Shown: piece after piece, positions 42,337-52,289 of the stretch | Layout: each line of letters starts with the position of its first letter | Numbering within the stretch: position 1 is the first letter of the stretch | DNA from: Dipteris shenzhenensis | Lineage: Eukaryota; Polypodiophyta; Polypodiopsida; Gleicheniales | Assembly: GCA_047967505.1 (NCBI GenBank) | Contig: CM106540.1 | DNA length: 64,000 bases | Reading direction: 5' to 3' (one strand) | Program-made: the position numbers and the translations under genes | The notes under the pieces: generated by a model | Seen by the model: only the letters and a program-made list of their open reading frames with translations | Database searches by the model: none | What the model was told of the DNA's origin: nothing

Positions 42337-44121
42337 ACCTTGAAGCTCCTGCCTGATGGCATTCCTCTCCTTGTGAGCTCCTCTTGTAGCTACTCGTGAT
42401 TTCCTCTTCTCCTTAGCCTCTCCTTGAGGTGATGAGCTTCATCAACGAGGAGCTGCACAGCTACCTTCCATAGCTGCGTATGAAGGGGAGCGAAAGCAAA
42501 GGGGAAGCACTCGTCATGGAGGAAGCGTCCTGCCCATCCTTTGCTGCCACACCTGCGCCACTCTTCTGCTGCCTCTACTTACGCTGCATGCACCACCAGA
42601 TCTGGAGAAGCTGCCGACCAGCAACAGATTGAATCAGTTGGCCTCCCTCGCAATCTGCTCACGCCTTGCCCATTGCTGCTGCCGCCTCTCCGCTATTTTC
42701 CCTGGTGTTGGCTGTGGGGTCCGAACCCACACGCGCTTGTGCGCCATTCTGCCCGCCATCCTGCGGATCTTCTACCTACTCGAGCCTGCTGAGTGCCCGT
42801 ACACCCACGCTGCTTCTAGTTGCCCACGCAACTTCTCCTACTGCCCACGAAGCTAGACCTGCGAATATCTTCATTTGTGTGTGTCTCTCTTTCGTTGTCC
42901 AAGAGCTACCACCATGCAATTAATATGTGATTTGTGTTTGGGTAGGGTGTTTCATTTATAGCTCATTTATAGATCTTGATGGTGTTTTGGGAAACATTTA
43001 TAGCTCCTTAAAAAATTTTGGTGGTTGATGCTCATAGATTTGAAATAGCAAATGTGCAGTGATGATTGAGAGGAGGAAGACAAACCTACTAATACTTCAT
43101 CCCCTCCTACATGACCCTTCTCGTCCTCATGGCCATGGGAAACATTGCTAAAGATGTTGTAATTGGCACCATACCGTAAGGGCATAGGGCAAAGTTGAAT
43201 TTTTATTTCTTCAAGGACTTTTAAAGAAATTATGTTATTAAAAAATTGTTTTTTAAATTTAAAAGCATAAAAAATGTTCATTCAAGACCAAGTTTTTTGC
43301 GACCGGGTACCGAAAACCACTTGATAAGTCAAAGTTATGCAATGGCATTTTTGTTGTGGACCTATAAAAAGGGGTTGCATCAGCATTCAAAATTTCCATG
43401 CTCCAAATCACTGTCACACGACATTGAAATTTTTATATTGGATTCATGCTATGCTTTCATCCATCAACAACTTTATGCTCTTCACGTAATATACTACTAT
43501 CTATTTATCTATGATGGAATCTACATCTACATGGGTAACACCTCATAGGATGGTAGCAATACTCTTAGCACCCTGGCCATTGACTCGCACGTCAACGCAA
43601 CTCTTACTGACCCGAAGCTGCCCACGTTGCTGCTTCAGCTCTTGCCCACGCTATAGCTCCTACCCACGCAACTGTTGCTCTACGCTGCACCTCTCTGCCC
43701 ACGTTGCAGCTCCCCTTTCGTAATTCCCTCAGTCGGAATGGATCAGATGCTGCAGCAATTCAGTCGTCATTTTGACTGCCACAGGCCCTGTTCGTGACCG
43801 ATTTCGTGCCCGAAACCCTAATTTTCGCCCCTTTACAATTTATGCTCAACTTCTCGAATTTTTTGGGTGTTTTCATGATGTGAGGGTTTCCAACCGTTGA
43901 ACGAGAACTCTTCTGTCAGAAAGTTAGAAAAGCCCGAATTTTCTGCAAACCCTAATTTTGCAGCAACCCTAACCCAAAAATTTAGGGTTTTTCTGTCATG
44001 TGTCTTCCTTTGGCATAATTGAAGCTTCTACCATGTAAAATTTGGGCCTTTTTTGAAATCTGAGTAAACATTGTAAGGGATTTAGACACTGGCTGTAATA
44101 ACAGCTAAGACCTTCCCACCA
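42337..44121 (+). other. Long leader of the gag-only element
   Basis: 1.8 kb before gag with no supported gene. Two blocks (42795-42850 and 43605-43715) repeat GCCCACG/ACCCACG every 15-30 bp. Between them, 42870-43550 is AT-rich and may be an insertion. 43800-43995 holds four telobox-like AACCCTAA/TTAGGGTT motifs. The short Cys- and Pro-rich ORFs in the leader look like composition artefacts. Confidence 0.5.
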
Positions 44122-44964
44122 ATGGATAGCATAAAAAACTCCTCGTTCATCGAGAAATTCTCAAGGAGCAATTTCCCAACTTGGTAGACAAAACTCCGGC
44201 TTCTTCTTATGCAAGAAGGCATATGGAATATCACCAATGGCAAGGAGCCAAAACCCCAAGGTGATGATGCTAGAATCAGTTGGTGGGAGAATCAAAATGA
44301 TAAAGCAATGGCTATCATTGGCCTAGCTTTAGCTGACAACCTTATCCACCATGTGGATTTTGATAAGACAGCAAATGACGTTTGGGAAAAGTTAGAGAAT
44401 TTGTTTGGAAATAAGATAAATAATTCCAAAGTATTTCTCAAACAAAAACTCTTCAAGCTCAAGATGAAGGAAACTGAAACCCTCAATGAGCACTTGAGCA
44501 ATCTTGGGTCAATTCTCCAACAATTATCTGCCATCCGAGCCATTGTTGAAGATGATGATCAAGTTGTTGTACTTCTCTCAAGTATTGAAGACATTTCCAA
44601 GTACAATGAGATCCTTGCTGTCCTAAGAGTCAGCCGCAATATGAGCTTTAAGGATATGGTAGCTCATCTCATTGATGAGGACCGTAGGCTTACAGAGAAA
44701 GCAGAATCTTCCTTCGAATCTAGCAAAGCATTCTTTCTCAAGAATAAGCCCACGAAGAAAGGAAGACCTCTTAAATGTAATTACTGTCAGAAACTTGGCC
44801 ATCCAGAGGATCGTTGCTTCAAGAAAATGGCAAAGGTACAAGCCAAAGAACATGCCAATCTGGTTGCGGAGCAGAGCGAGGACGAAGCGATGAAGCTACA
44901 CCTTCTGGACCTGAGGAACAAGCCTGCACTGCTGCTATTTCTGGTCTATCCCTCCATGAGGTGA
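44122..44964 (+). pseudogene. Copia gag (UBN2 + zinc knuckle), one premature stop
   Basis: ATG at 44122 begins MDSIKNSSFIEKFSRSNFPTW. TAG at 44185-44187 interrupts at codon 22, and the remaining 251 codons are open. The UBN2-type core shows NDKAMAIIGLALADNLIHHV, ANDVWEKLENLFG, LKQKLFKLKMKETETLNEHL and VVLLSSIEDISKYNEIL. The knuckle CNYCQKLGHPEDRC is an intact CX2CX4HX4C. The tail ends 55 residues later with no protease. The near-intact gag suggests either recent activity or selection for RNA packaging. Confidence 0.85.
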
Positions 44965-45319
44965 TAGATGAAGAGTGGCTTTCTAAAGTCATGTGTGTTA
45001 GGTACTCTGCCTTGGGTAGTCCCCCTAAAATGATGTAATAATTTGTCATTTTTGTGTGCCTTGTCCTACAAAAGGCTCCACTTATTTCCATGTACCCAGC
45101 TAGGAGATAGGGGGGTTGTTATGTCTTTCCTTTATCAGGCATGGCCGAGTTGATCATGCATCCATGATCAGATTTGAGTCTCTGATCACATTGATACCTA
45201 AGCCATGAGAGTGCTTGGTTCAACCTCTGAATTATACTCAGTTGTTAGCCTTTGAGATTGCCTGGGATGCACAGTCTGGATGATGTCATAGTTTCTCACC
45301 CTAGCTCCGAAGGGGGGTT
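44965..45319 (+). other. 3' non-coding region of the gag-only element with PPT
   Basis: No pol-derived sequence. GAAGGGGGG at 45309-45317 is the likely polypurine tract, two bases before the 3' LTR. Confidence 0.65.
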
Positions 45320-45651
45320 TGTTGGAATCAGAGTCCTAGTGTGTGTGGTCCTAGTGTGTGTGGTTCTAGAGTCCTAGGAGTGTCCTACAGTGGTGTGAGT
45401 GTGAAGAGTCTTGAGGCCACTTGTGCCACCTCATGTGGTAGGTGTGATTCCTCCCCTAGATTATAGAATCTAGATTCTCTTGTGTGTGACCTCATCTATG
45501 AGGTATCAGTGTGGGAAGATAAGGCCTGCCCAGCCTATAAAAGAGGCAATGTACTTGCTGTGAGATATCATCTATCTATCTATCAACATCAGTTCGTGCC
45601 TCAGCTCTTGTCTCCAATCATGTGTCTCTCACCCTCTCCCCATTTTCAACA
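45320..45651 (+). repeat. 3' LTR of gag-only element (332 bp)
   Basis: Same ends as the 5' LTR. It lacks the 210-bp segment but has a short duplication of GTGTGTGGTCCTA (45338-45362). Followed by TTACT. Confidence 0.88.
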
Positions 45652-46376
45652 TTACTATGTTCTCTGGAGGAATAATCTGACCTGGCCAAAGGACAGCATG
45701 CCAGTCACAATGCTTGAGAGGCAAGAGTTTTGATTTTTGAAAATTAATATTTAGACTAGTTGCCAACCCAAAATCAGAAAGGGTATCCATCAATAAACGA
45801 AGCTCCAGAGGACAATTCTTTGGCATGAAGAAAGAATCATCTGCATAGGCCTGTGCAATGAAAGGCCGCGAGCCAGGAATCTAGCTTTGGCCCAAAACCA
45901 AGTCTAGACATGATTTGAGAGACATAATCCCACTGTACGGTATCAAATGCCTTTGCCACGTCCACCTGCATGACCAATACATCTTGAGCTGAATATTTAG
46001 CATATTCCATTGCGATGAGAGTATTGGAGATATTATCATGTATATTCCTTCTTGGAACAAAACCATATTGCGTGGGATGTAGACCATCATGAAGAATATC
46101 CTTTATCCGAAGAACCAACATTTAGCAATAAGTTTATATATAACAGGCATCAAAGTGATGGGCCGCCAGTCAGTCATAGTCTCACATAGGAGTTTTTTGG
46201 GCACAAGCTTGACCAAACCATGCTTCCAAGCTGAAGGAAGATGTTGATGCTGCCAGGCTACATTAATGATCTTCAAGATTGGACCCTTCAATTCAGCCCA
46301 GAAGGCTACAAAAAATTCAACTGTCAAACCATCCCAGCCGGTGGATTTATGTTTACCCAAATGTTTGAGAGCATCA

Positions 46377-46638
46377 TGTTAGAATTATTGTTATAATTTA
46401 GCAGTGACCAATGTAATGTAATAAGTAGGTTAGGGGCACTTTTCCCCCACTTAGAGGTTTTTCCCCCTACCCACAGTTAGTTTACTAACTACGGTTAGTG
46501 AAGGATAAGGTTTTGTCACTTAGACAAAACCTATCACTCTATTCAGTTGTAACACACTCATCTAATTGCAACTATCGTTTTCAGCTCTCTCACTCTCCTG
46601 CTCTTGCTCTCACACTTTGCTCTATCCCTACTCTCACA
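46377..46638 (+). repeat. LTR of a third Copia-type element
   Basis: Starts TGTTAGAATT and ends CTCTCACA two bases before a PBS-like TGGTATTAGAGC. It cuts the family A LINE on its left, with CATCA as the five bases before it. No second copy is found in the window. Confidence 0.65.
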
Positions 46639-46640
46639 TT

Positions 46641-46652
46641 TGGTATTAGAGC
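46641..46652 (+). promoter_or_regulatory. Primer-binding site, variant
   Basis: TGGTATTAGAGC, one base from the usual site and the same variant as at 30733-30748 (minus). Confidence 0.7.
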
Positions 46653-46706
46653 AGGTTTACCTTGCTCCCTGCTCCTTGCCCGAAAGCTTCAGCCCGCTCC
46701 TCGTCC

Positions 46707-47146
46707 GTACAGTCCGTACATTGTATGGATTGCTTCCGTACAACCTTCGTCAGGAGTTCGTACATTTCTGTGCCTGCTCCGTACAGCTACTTCCTCAGCT
46801 CCTGCCCGTACTGTACCTTCAACATTGCCGTACAGCCGCCGTACAACCTGCGTCAACTGATTCTATACCAGCCCCGTACTGTACCTGGACTGTACATGTC
46901 TATACCAGCTCTTCGTCTGTACTGCTATCCTTGGTTGCCTTCCGTACAAGACGTACGGACTGTTCCGTACAGTCTTCGTACCTTCCGTACATTCAACGTA
47001 CAGCTTGGTCGTACATTCTGTACTATTTTGCCATACAGCCTGCAGCACACAGCTCGTCTGTACAGTACGGCCATCCGTACCTCTGTCGTACAGTCACCGT
47101 ACAGGCCGTACATCCATATGTCAGTTTCGTACTAACAGTTCCGTAC
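46707..47146 (+). repeat. Array of GTAC / CCGTAC motifs in an LTR-element leader
   Basis: I count 29 GTAC tetramers in 440 bp, where about 1.7 are expected by chance; 15 are CCGTAC and two more are GTACGG. Spacing is irregular (6-40 bp), so it is not a simple tandem repeat. One frame is open across the whole array (46604-47224) but its protein (RTV, VQS, TVQ repeats) has no domain I recognise. CCGTAC is close to the published binding consensus of plant SBP/SPL transcription factors. Confidence 0.8.
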
Positions 47147-47384
47147 ATTTGCATTTGGCCTTCTAAGCAGGTTTCATTCCTGCAGGCATTCTTGCAGTTG
47201 GTCGTCTGGCAGACATTTCTTTAGAAATAGCCATTGTTTGGCGTAGTTCTTCGCGGGCAGACATTGCAAACACTTTGCAGGTGTTGAAGAAATTTGGAGC
47301 TGCACTTGGAGCAAGCATTGCAGACAGATCTGCAAATCTGGTCTGAAATTTGGGGCTTTTGCTCAGAAATTGCAGATTTAGATT
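47147..47384 (+). other. Leader remainder
   Basis: Rich in GCAGACATT, TTGCAG and TTTGGGGCTTTT motifs. Similar wording recurs at 51400-51900, so this may be the left part of one leader now split by a minus-strand LINE. No gene seen. Confidence 0.35.
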
Positions 47385-48125
47385 TGCCGTTCAAGGAGTC
47401 ACGGCCATGCCAAGCCAAATGCGAGAGAACATGTTTCCAATCCAAAAACATTTGAGAGATAAGAGGGCCACCTCTGACTTTGCCTTCAATACTTGCCAAC
47501 AAAAGATCCCACTGAGTAGGCCTCCAATAATTCAAAAGCAGGGGTGGTAATTTGTAGAAGCAAAAAACGCATCATAGCAGCCCAACAGTGATCTTCATGC
47601 AGAAATTGCAGCATCATTTTCCCCTTATGAGCAAGAGTATGGACGTGAATATTAAGAATATTCAATCCCCCATTCATTTTTGGCGAACATAACTGATGTA
47701 CAAGAAGTAAGCGCAAGCTTTTCCTGCCATGTTTTGAACGCCAAAAAATTTCCATAATAGTGGACATAAAGGAAGTAAGATATGCCTTGGTAAGGAAGAT
47801 CAAAGGCAAATAAAATTGAATATATGCCACCAAGATAGATTGAGCAAATCGGAGCCGAACATGTAGAGGCCAAGTAGCCAGGTTTCAATATTCAAGCTTT
47901 TTCTTTAATTTGGCAAGGACCCAATCAATCTGTTGACGATGGGTAATCGTCCACCCAAGAGGATAATTAAGATGGCGTACTTGTTGAGTTGGCAACAGAA
48001 TTTCCTCTGGCCATACAAGACTATGCGAGTCTTTTTAGTGCGAGGGCAATAGCTGAGATTTCTGAAAATTCACATCAAGGCCCGCAGCCAATCCATATAA
48101 AGAAAGAGCCTGCATAAGCGTGGAG

Positions 48126-48450
48126 AGATCCCTTTTAGTGTTTCGTGGTACAAACACACACATACATGTACATACATACATACATACATACATACATGTA
48201 CATGCATACATACATACATATGTATGTATGTATGTATGTATGTAGAGAGAGAGAGAGAGATGATATGATTGTATTTATGTCTACACGGGACACTTTAGGA
48301 TCTATGGGGCTAGCAATTTCCATTAACTAATAGTACATCCAGGGAAAATATTACGAACTTGCTATGTAGTGAGTACTTGTTGGGCTAGTTTGTGTGCTAC
48401 TCCTAGTACTTTGTTGCAGTGTTTTTTAAGTAGCTTCATAGAGAGAGAGC

Positions 48451-48524
<74 letters not shown>

Positions 48525-49349
48525 AGGTTATTACCTATTGTTGTTTTGTAGGAACAATCCGGGATTGTGGCCTTTGTATAGAGGTATCTTGTCTTGACTT
48601 AGTTGATTGTTTGACTTGTAAGGAAAAGGAGCACCCTCTTGCACCATTTCCCCTCTCTCTCTCATTCATTTTTTCCTTTGGTCATTATGGTATTTATGTG
48701 ATCAAGTATGTGGATTGACTACGTATAGTAGGAATGGTCTTCTATTCTTTTGTTGGTAAATATGCATGGGAGGCTGGCTGTGGCGCCAATGGTAGGCTTA
48801 TTGAGATGAAATGTGGCTGCAATCTCAACTTTATTCCAAAAATATCTTCCTTGTCATATTTCAAATCATCGTTCCTGATGAATCTAGGCATATATAGATT
48901 TAGTGCTCCTAAACTCTATGCCCATGCAGAGGGGTGGAATATTAGGCAAAGTTTCTTTTGACACAGCATGGTACGATGATGCCTTATAGTGATCCCCAAT
49001 TCTTTGGTACAACCCATGCAAAGGGGCAGGACAATAGGTGGAGTTTCCTTTGACAACCTGATGCTAACATGGAGCTTCAATGGATAGTACCAAAGAACGT
49101 TAGAAGCTAAAGTGGAGCCTTAAGAGGAAGTGTGAAGCAGAAGTGCAAGGGAATGGGAGAGAGATTAAGTGGGAAAGAAAAGGAGGTAGAGAGAGACGAA
49201 AGAAAAAGAAGGATGTAGACAAGTGCACTGGAAGAGAAAATGAGGGATGGTGGGAAAAAGAACGAAATAAATAAAGGCTATTAAAGCCTCCAAAGGCTGA
49301 GGGTATATGAGATTCAAGAAAACCAAAGACAATAAAAGCTAATGGATGG
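48126..49349. other. Unassigned block with microsatellites
   Basis: 48155-48244 is (ACAT)n/(ATGT)n containing a perfect 30-bp palindrome (48205-48234). 48439-48521 is (GA)n with few interruptions. 48540-49340 has short ORFs only. I recognise no gene or element. Confidence 0.5.
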
Positions 49350-50045
49350 AGCCACTAACTCCCAAAGCTGACAATTGACACGAGAAGAGTAGGTAGAGAA
49401 GAACACCATGATGTCTCCATGGGAGTGCACACATAGCCTAATATAACTGTGCGCATGAGAGCCATGGGTGATGTGGGATCCTTGCAAGAGCCCTGCAAAT
49501 ACTGCGAGAGTGCCTCTTTAAAAAAGGCTTTGAATGAGCATCCTTTATAAAAAAAGCCCTCTGTCGTGCCCATGTCTCCCATTTAGAGATTTTCTATTGC
49601 ATTGGAGACAATGTTTAGCTTGGTATAAAATCTAATTTTCTTCCATAGAAAGATTTCTAACATGACTTAGCTCAGTCAAAGATTGGCATGTAACTTTACC
49701 ATGAGCAATGTGGTCATCAAACGCATTGCATCCAATCCGCTTTTAAAAGATGTTCTTTTTATTTGGAGAAACTCTCATATTTTTGTGCCAAAACGTCGTC
49801 ACTCTAGCAATGACTTCCACACTTAGGTTGTCTCTCCTTTTCTTGCGTTATATTGAAGCCCATAGACTTCTTGGATTGGGATGATCGTGCATTGCTTCCA
49901 CTCTACATTCAATCATTGGAGCCACGTTGGTCCTTCTGGTTAACAACATCTTCAACATTGTGTGACCAAGCTGTTTCTCCTTTGTTTCAGGGGATAACAA
50001 CATATCTAATGTCACTCTCTTTGCAGGTAGATGATCTAGTCAATG

Positions 50046-50093
50046 CCAAAGCGAGACTGTTTTTTTTTTTCAAAGAACCAAAGCGAGACTGTT
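50046..50093 (-). repeat. 16-bp target duplication around a poly(A)-only insert
   Basis: CCAAAGCGAGACTGTT occurs exactly at 50046-50061 and 50078-50093. Between are only 16 bases, T(9)CAAAGAA, i.e. TTCTTTG plus poly(A) on the minus strand. This looks like a LINE insertion truncated to its last few bases. Confidence 0.8.
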
Positions 50094-50099
50094 GTGATA

Positions 50100-50924
50100 G
50101 GGGGTGAACAGCTTCATAAACCATGGCCTTGTATGTGTCATGCTCCAAATAGCTATTATTCATCATCACAATGAGTAGCCTTCTTTGTGTAAGCTGATCA
50201 TCAGGCATTTCATGAACAGAGATCCTCAACCACAAAGGGGCATGATCCGAATGCATAAAAGCATAATCTGCCCATAATTTAGTAGTAAGATAATCATAGT
50301 GCTGAGGATTAACCGTGTACCAACGATCTAGACGGGTGCGATAAGAAGACTGAGCATTATGCTGAAAAGCATAGCGTGGCAACATTGGCTGTGATTCTTG
50401 CCAAAGGTCATCAAGACTAAGCTGATGTAATAGATTTGACCAATGATGGCGCTCAAAAGCCAATATATGAGTATGGCCGAAAGTATTATACCCTAGGGAG
50501 GAGCATTATTAAAATCCCCACAAATAAAGGCATGCTGTCTCCAGGGGTAGCCTTGCATATCAGCCCAAATTAAACCTCTACTGCGAGAAGATTGAGGTGC
50601 ATAAACCGAGGAAAATTCAAAATTTTATCCCTGAATGAGACACTATATAATCAGCCATCTGCCTTAGCTATCATTGAGGGCAACAACTGGCTGAAACTCA
50701 TGTTTGACCAGAAAAACTACACCTGAAAAAGTGTGCTCACCCGCATAAATTATGTCATACCCAGCAAAATGCCCATAAAGACCAGCATACATATGCTGGT
50801 TATGCTCTTGCATTGCCACTATGTCAGGCTGTAATTGATTGAGATAGCCCCTGACAAGTTTCCATTTACTAGGATCACATAATCCCTGTACATTGAGAGT
50901 CAAACATTTTATATGTGACAACAT
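50100..50924 (-). pseudogene. Family A LINE ORF2 endonuclease domain
   Basis: ATG at 50924 opens MLSHIKCLTLNVQGLCDPSK. The apurinic-endonuclease-like motifs follow: NVQGL, PDIVAMQEH (catalytic E), then in another frame FICGDFNNAPP (about 50495-50530), YRTRLDRWYTV and SDHAPLWLRI (50237-50265). At least one frameshift lies between 50660 and 50530. This is the only family A EN in the window and it shows the start of ORF2. Confidence 0.75.
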
Positions 50925-50999
50925 ATTTACAGAATATGTACAGCTGAGAACCTAAAGTATCAAGTATGCATTTCAATCTCAGGATCCGGCACCCAACCC

Positions 51000-51666
51000 T
51001 GAGAAGATACAAGTGTCTATGGAGAAGACAAAAGACCCGTAATTTCCTCTTCAGGAAAGAGGGTGCGACTTGCTGTCACAGCAGCCCAAGTAATACCAAT
51101 TCCTGAATTTTCTTCAGGAGAACGACTACAGTCGCTGCTAGCTCTTCTCTTACTGGCCCGTTGATTATTCTTCCTAGAGTTGGTGCATTCCTTGCTGGCC
51201 GACCATTGCTAGAACAACACCTCATTTTGCAGCCCATGTATCTGCTGGTCGTCCTCAGGTGCAATAGACAGCCACTACATTTGGAATCACCTTCAAATTT
51301 GGGCCTTTGTGATTTTGCCATCGGATTTGTTGCTTTCCCTGCATGTGCTACCGTTTTCCCTTTCTGCTTGCAAACATCATTTTGGAGAGCTTTCATTGAT
51401 TTGGTCGTCACGTTGGCATATGTCACTGCCAAATTTGTTTGCAGGTCTACTTCTGTTTGTTGTGGAGTCATCTCTGCAAGTCCTTGGCAGTGAGGCATAT
51501 AGCGCAGACACAAAGCTTTCATTGGCAGTACATGTGTGTGGCATTGGTCAAAATTGGGGCTTTCAACTGATTTTATTGGGGCTTTTGGTTTGAATTCCTT
51601 GGTAAGCAGTTGGCCTGATTTGCCCTTTATTTGCACATTTGGCATTTGCTCCATTTGTTCTCCCAT
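51000..51666 (-). pseudogene. Possible family A ORF1 C-terminal region
   Basis: Lies directly upstream of the ORF2 ATG at 50924. A 196-codon minus ORF (51666-51076) includes TEVDLQTNLAVTYANVTTKS and a Cys cluster (CSGC...GCKMRCC). An alternative frame across 51260-51000 reads NNQRASKRRASSDCSRSPEE and then WAAVTASRTLFPEEEITGLL. Which frame was coding is uncertain, and a frameshift is likely. Position, not homology, is the main argument. Confidence 0.35.
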
Positions 51667-51931
51667 TCGGCCCTTGTGCCTTGGGGTTCCCTTTTTAGGT
51701 ACCAGTAGTGCGTATCAGTGGTTGGACAAAGACATCTGCCTTTGAGTCAGTGCAATGATGATTTGAAGACGTTTGCAATTAGATTTTTACCTTACATTTG
51801 CAGTCCGATTTTGTAGCCAGCAACTGCATTCGTTTTAGTCACACCTTGCAGTGATAGCTTTGAGGCTTGGGTAGTTGTATTTGTGCAGAGATACTTTATT
51901 TGGGGTTTTCCTTGCTTTGTTGCTTGATAGC

Positions 51932-52285
51932 AATGGCCAGCAATGATTTTTTTAGGATGCTTGGAGCTGAGGATAAGCTTGATGGCACCAACTATTGTAT
52001 ACGGTCGTATATGATGCGCCACATGTTGGATGCCAAAACTTGTCGGTTATTCTTGCAGGAACTGATGTGAGAGCCTATGTCCTACCCATCTGCTGCCACT
52101 GTACCCGTTGCCACGGGTGGTGGTACCGTTGTGAGTTCTTCCTCATCTACCGTTGTTGCCGCAATGCCTTATTCAAGATCAGATAAAATTGGGATGGTAG
52201 AGATGCACATGCACATGCTCTGGCTGCCTTTTGCCCTGTTAGTGAAGAGATTTATTCTCCCTCTCTCAGCCCCCCGGCCGCTCTT
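51932..52285 (+). pseudogene. Copia gag, N-terminal fragment
   Basis: ATG at 51932 reads MASNDFFRMLGAEDKLDGTN, then YCIRSYMMRHMLDA: the start of a UBN2-type Copia gag (the family motif is L-x-G-x-N-Y). A later frame contains APRPLFLPG. The rest is replaced at about 52290 by a plus-strand family C LINE. With the LTR and PBS at 46377-46652 and the pol scraps at 55300-57745 it may be one dismembered element; that link is inferred. Confidence 0.6.
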
Positions 52286-52289
52286 CTTG

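Larger units (their letters stand above)
41795..45651 (+). mobile_element. Gag-only Copia-type LTR element (TR-GAG-like)
   Basis: A complete 3.86-kb element with TG...CA LTRs (41795-42321 and 45320-45651), PBS at 42324, purine tract at 45309 and an exact 5-bp target duplication TTACT at 41790-41794 and 45652-45656. The interior codes for a gag with zinc knuckle but no protease, integrase, RT or RNase H. This matches the TR-GAG class of non-autonomous plant elements. It inserted in the minus-strand family A LINE, whose reading frame resumes on the other side. Confidence 0.9.
41061..46376 (-). pseudogene. Family A LINE ORF2, RT region, split by gag-only Copia element
   Basis: The minus-strand coding runs 46376-45657 and 41794-41061. 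RT motifs in order: GKHKSTGWDGLTVEFFV, DWRPITLMPVIYKLIAK, GFVPRRNIHDNIS, VMQVDVAKAFDTVQWDYV (catalytic D), AYADDSFFMPKN (catalytic YADD, about 45825-45850), then LATSLNINFQKSKLLPL. After the insertion come RHLGYPIGWKISNKQQMSWV and the WPLHVRLVESIVLVYIQFY block. It has one shift near 46110, another near 45835 and few stops. Truncated upstream by an LTR at 46377. Confidence 0.8.
47385..51700 (-). mobile_element. Family A LINE, long copy, interrupted and decayed
   Basis: Minus-strand family A. From right to left: possible ORF1 end (51666-51000), ORF2 EN (50924-50100), a linker that fades out near 49350, an unassigned block (48130-49340), then the post-RT region 48125-47385 (GLAAGLDVNFQKSQLLP, HLNYPLGWTITHRQQIDWV, WPLHVRLRFAQSILVAYIQFY, CSPKMNGGLNILNIHVHTL). 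The RT core (GWDG to YADD) is missing. The 3' UTR and poly(A) are absent. Confidence 0.68.

Noticed and set aside
45141-45185. tRNA(Leu)-like GGCATGGCCGAGTTGATC
   Set aside because: Only the D-arm-like beginning fits. There is no anticodon stem or T-arm (GTTCGA) at the right distance.
46604-47224. 206-codon ORF across the GTAC array as a secreted or repeat protein
   Set aside because: Two other frames are also largely open, the amino-acid pattern simply mirrors the CCGTACA motif, and there is no start context or homology.
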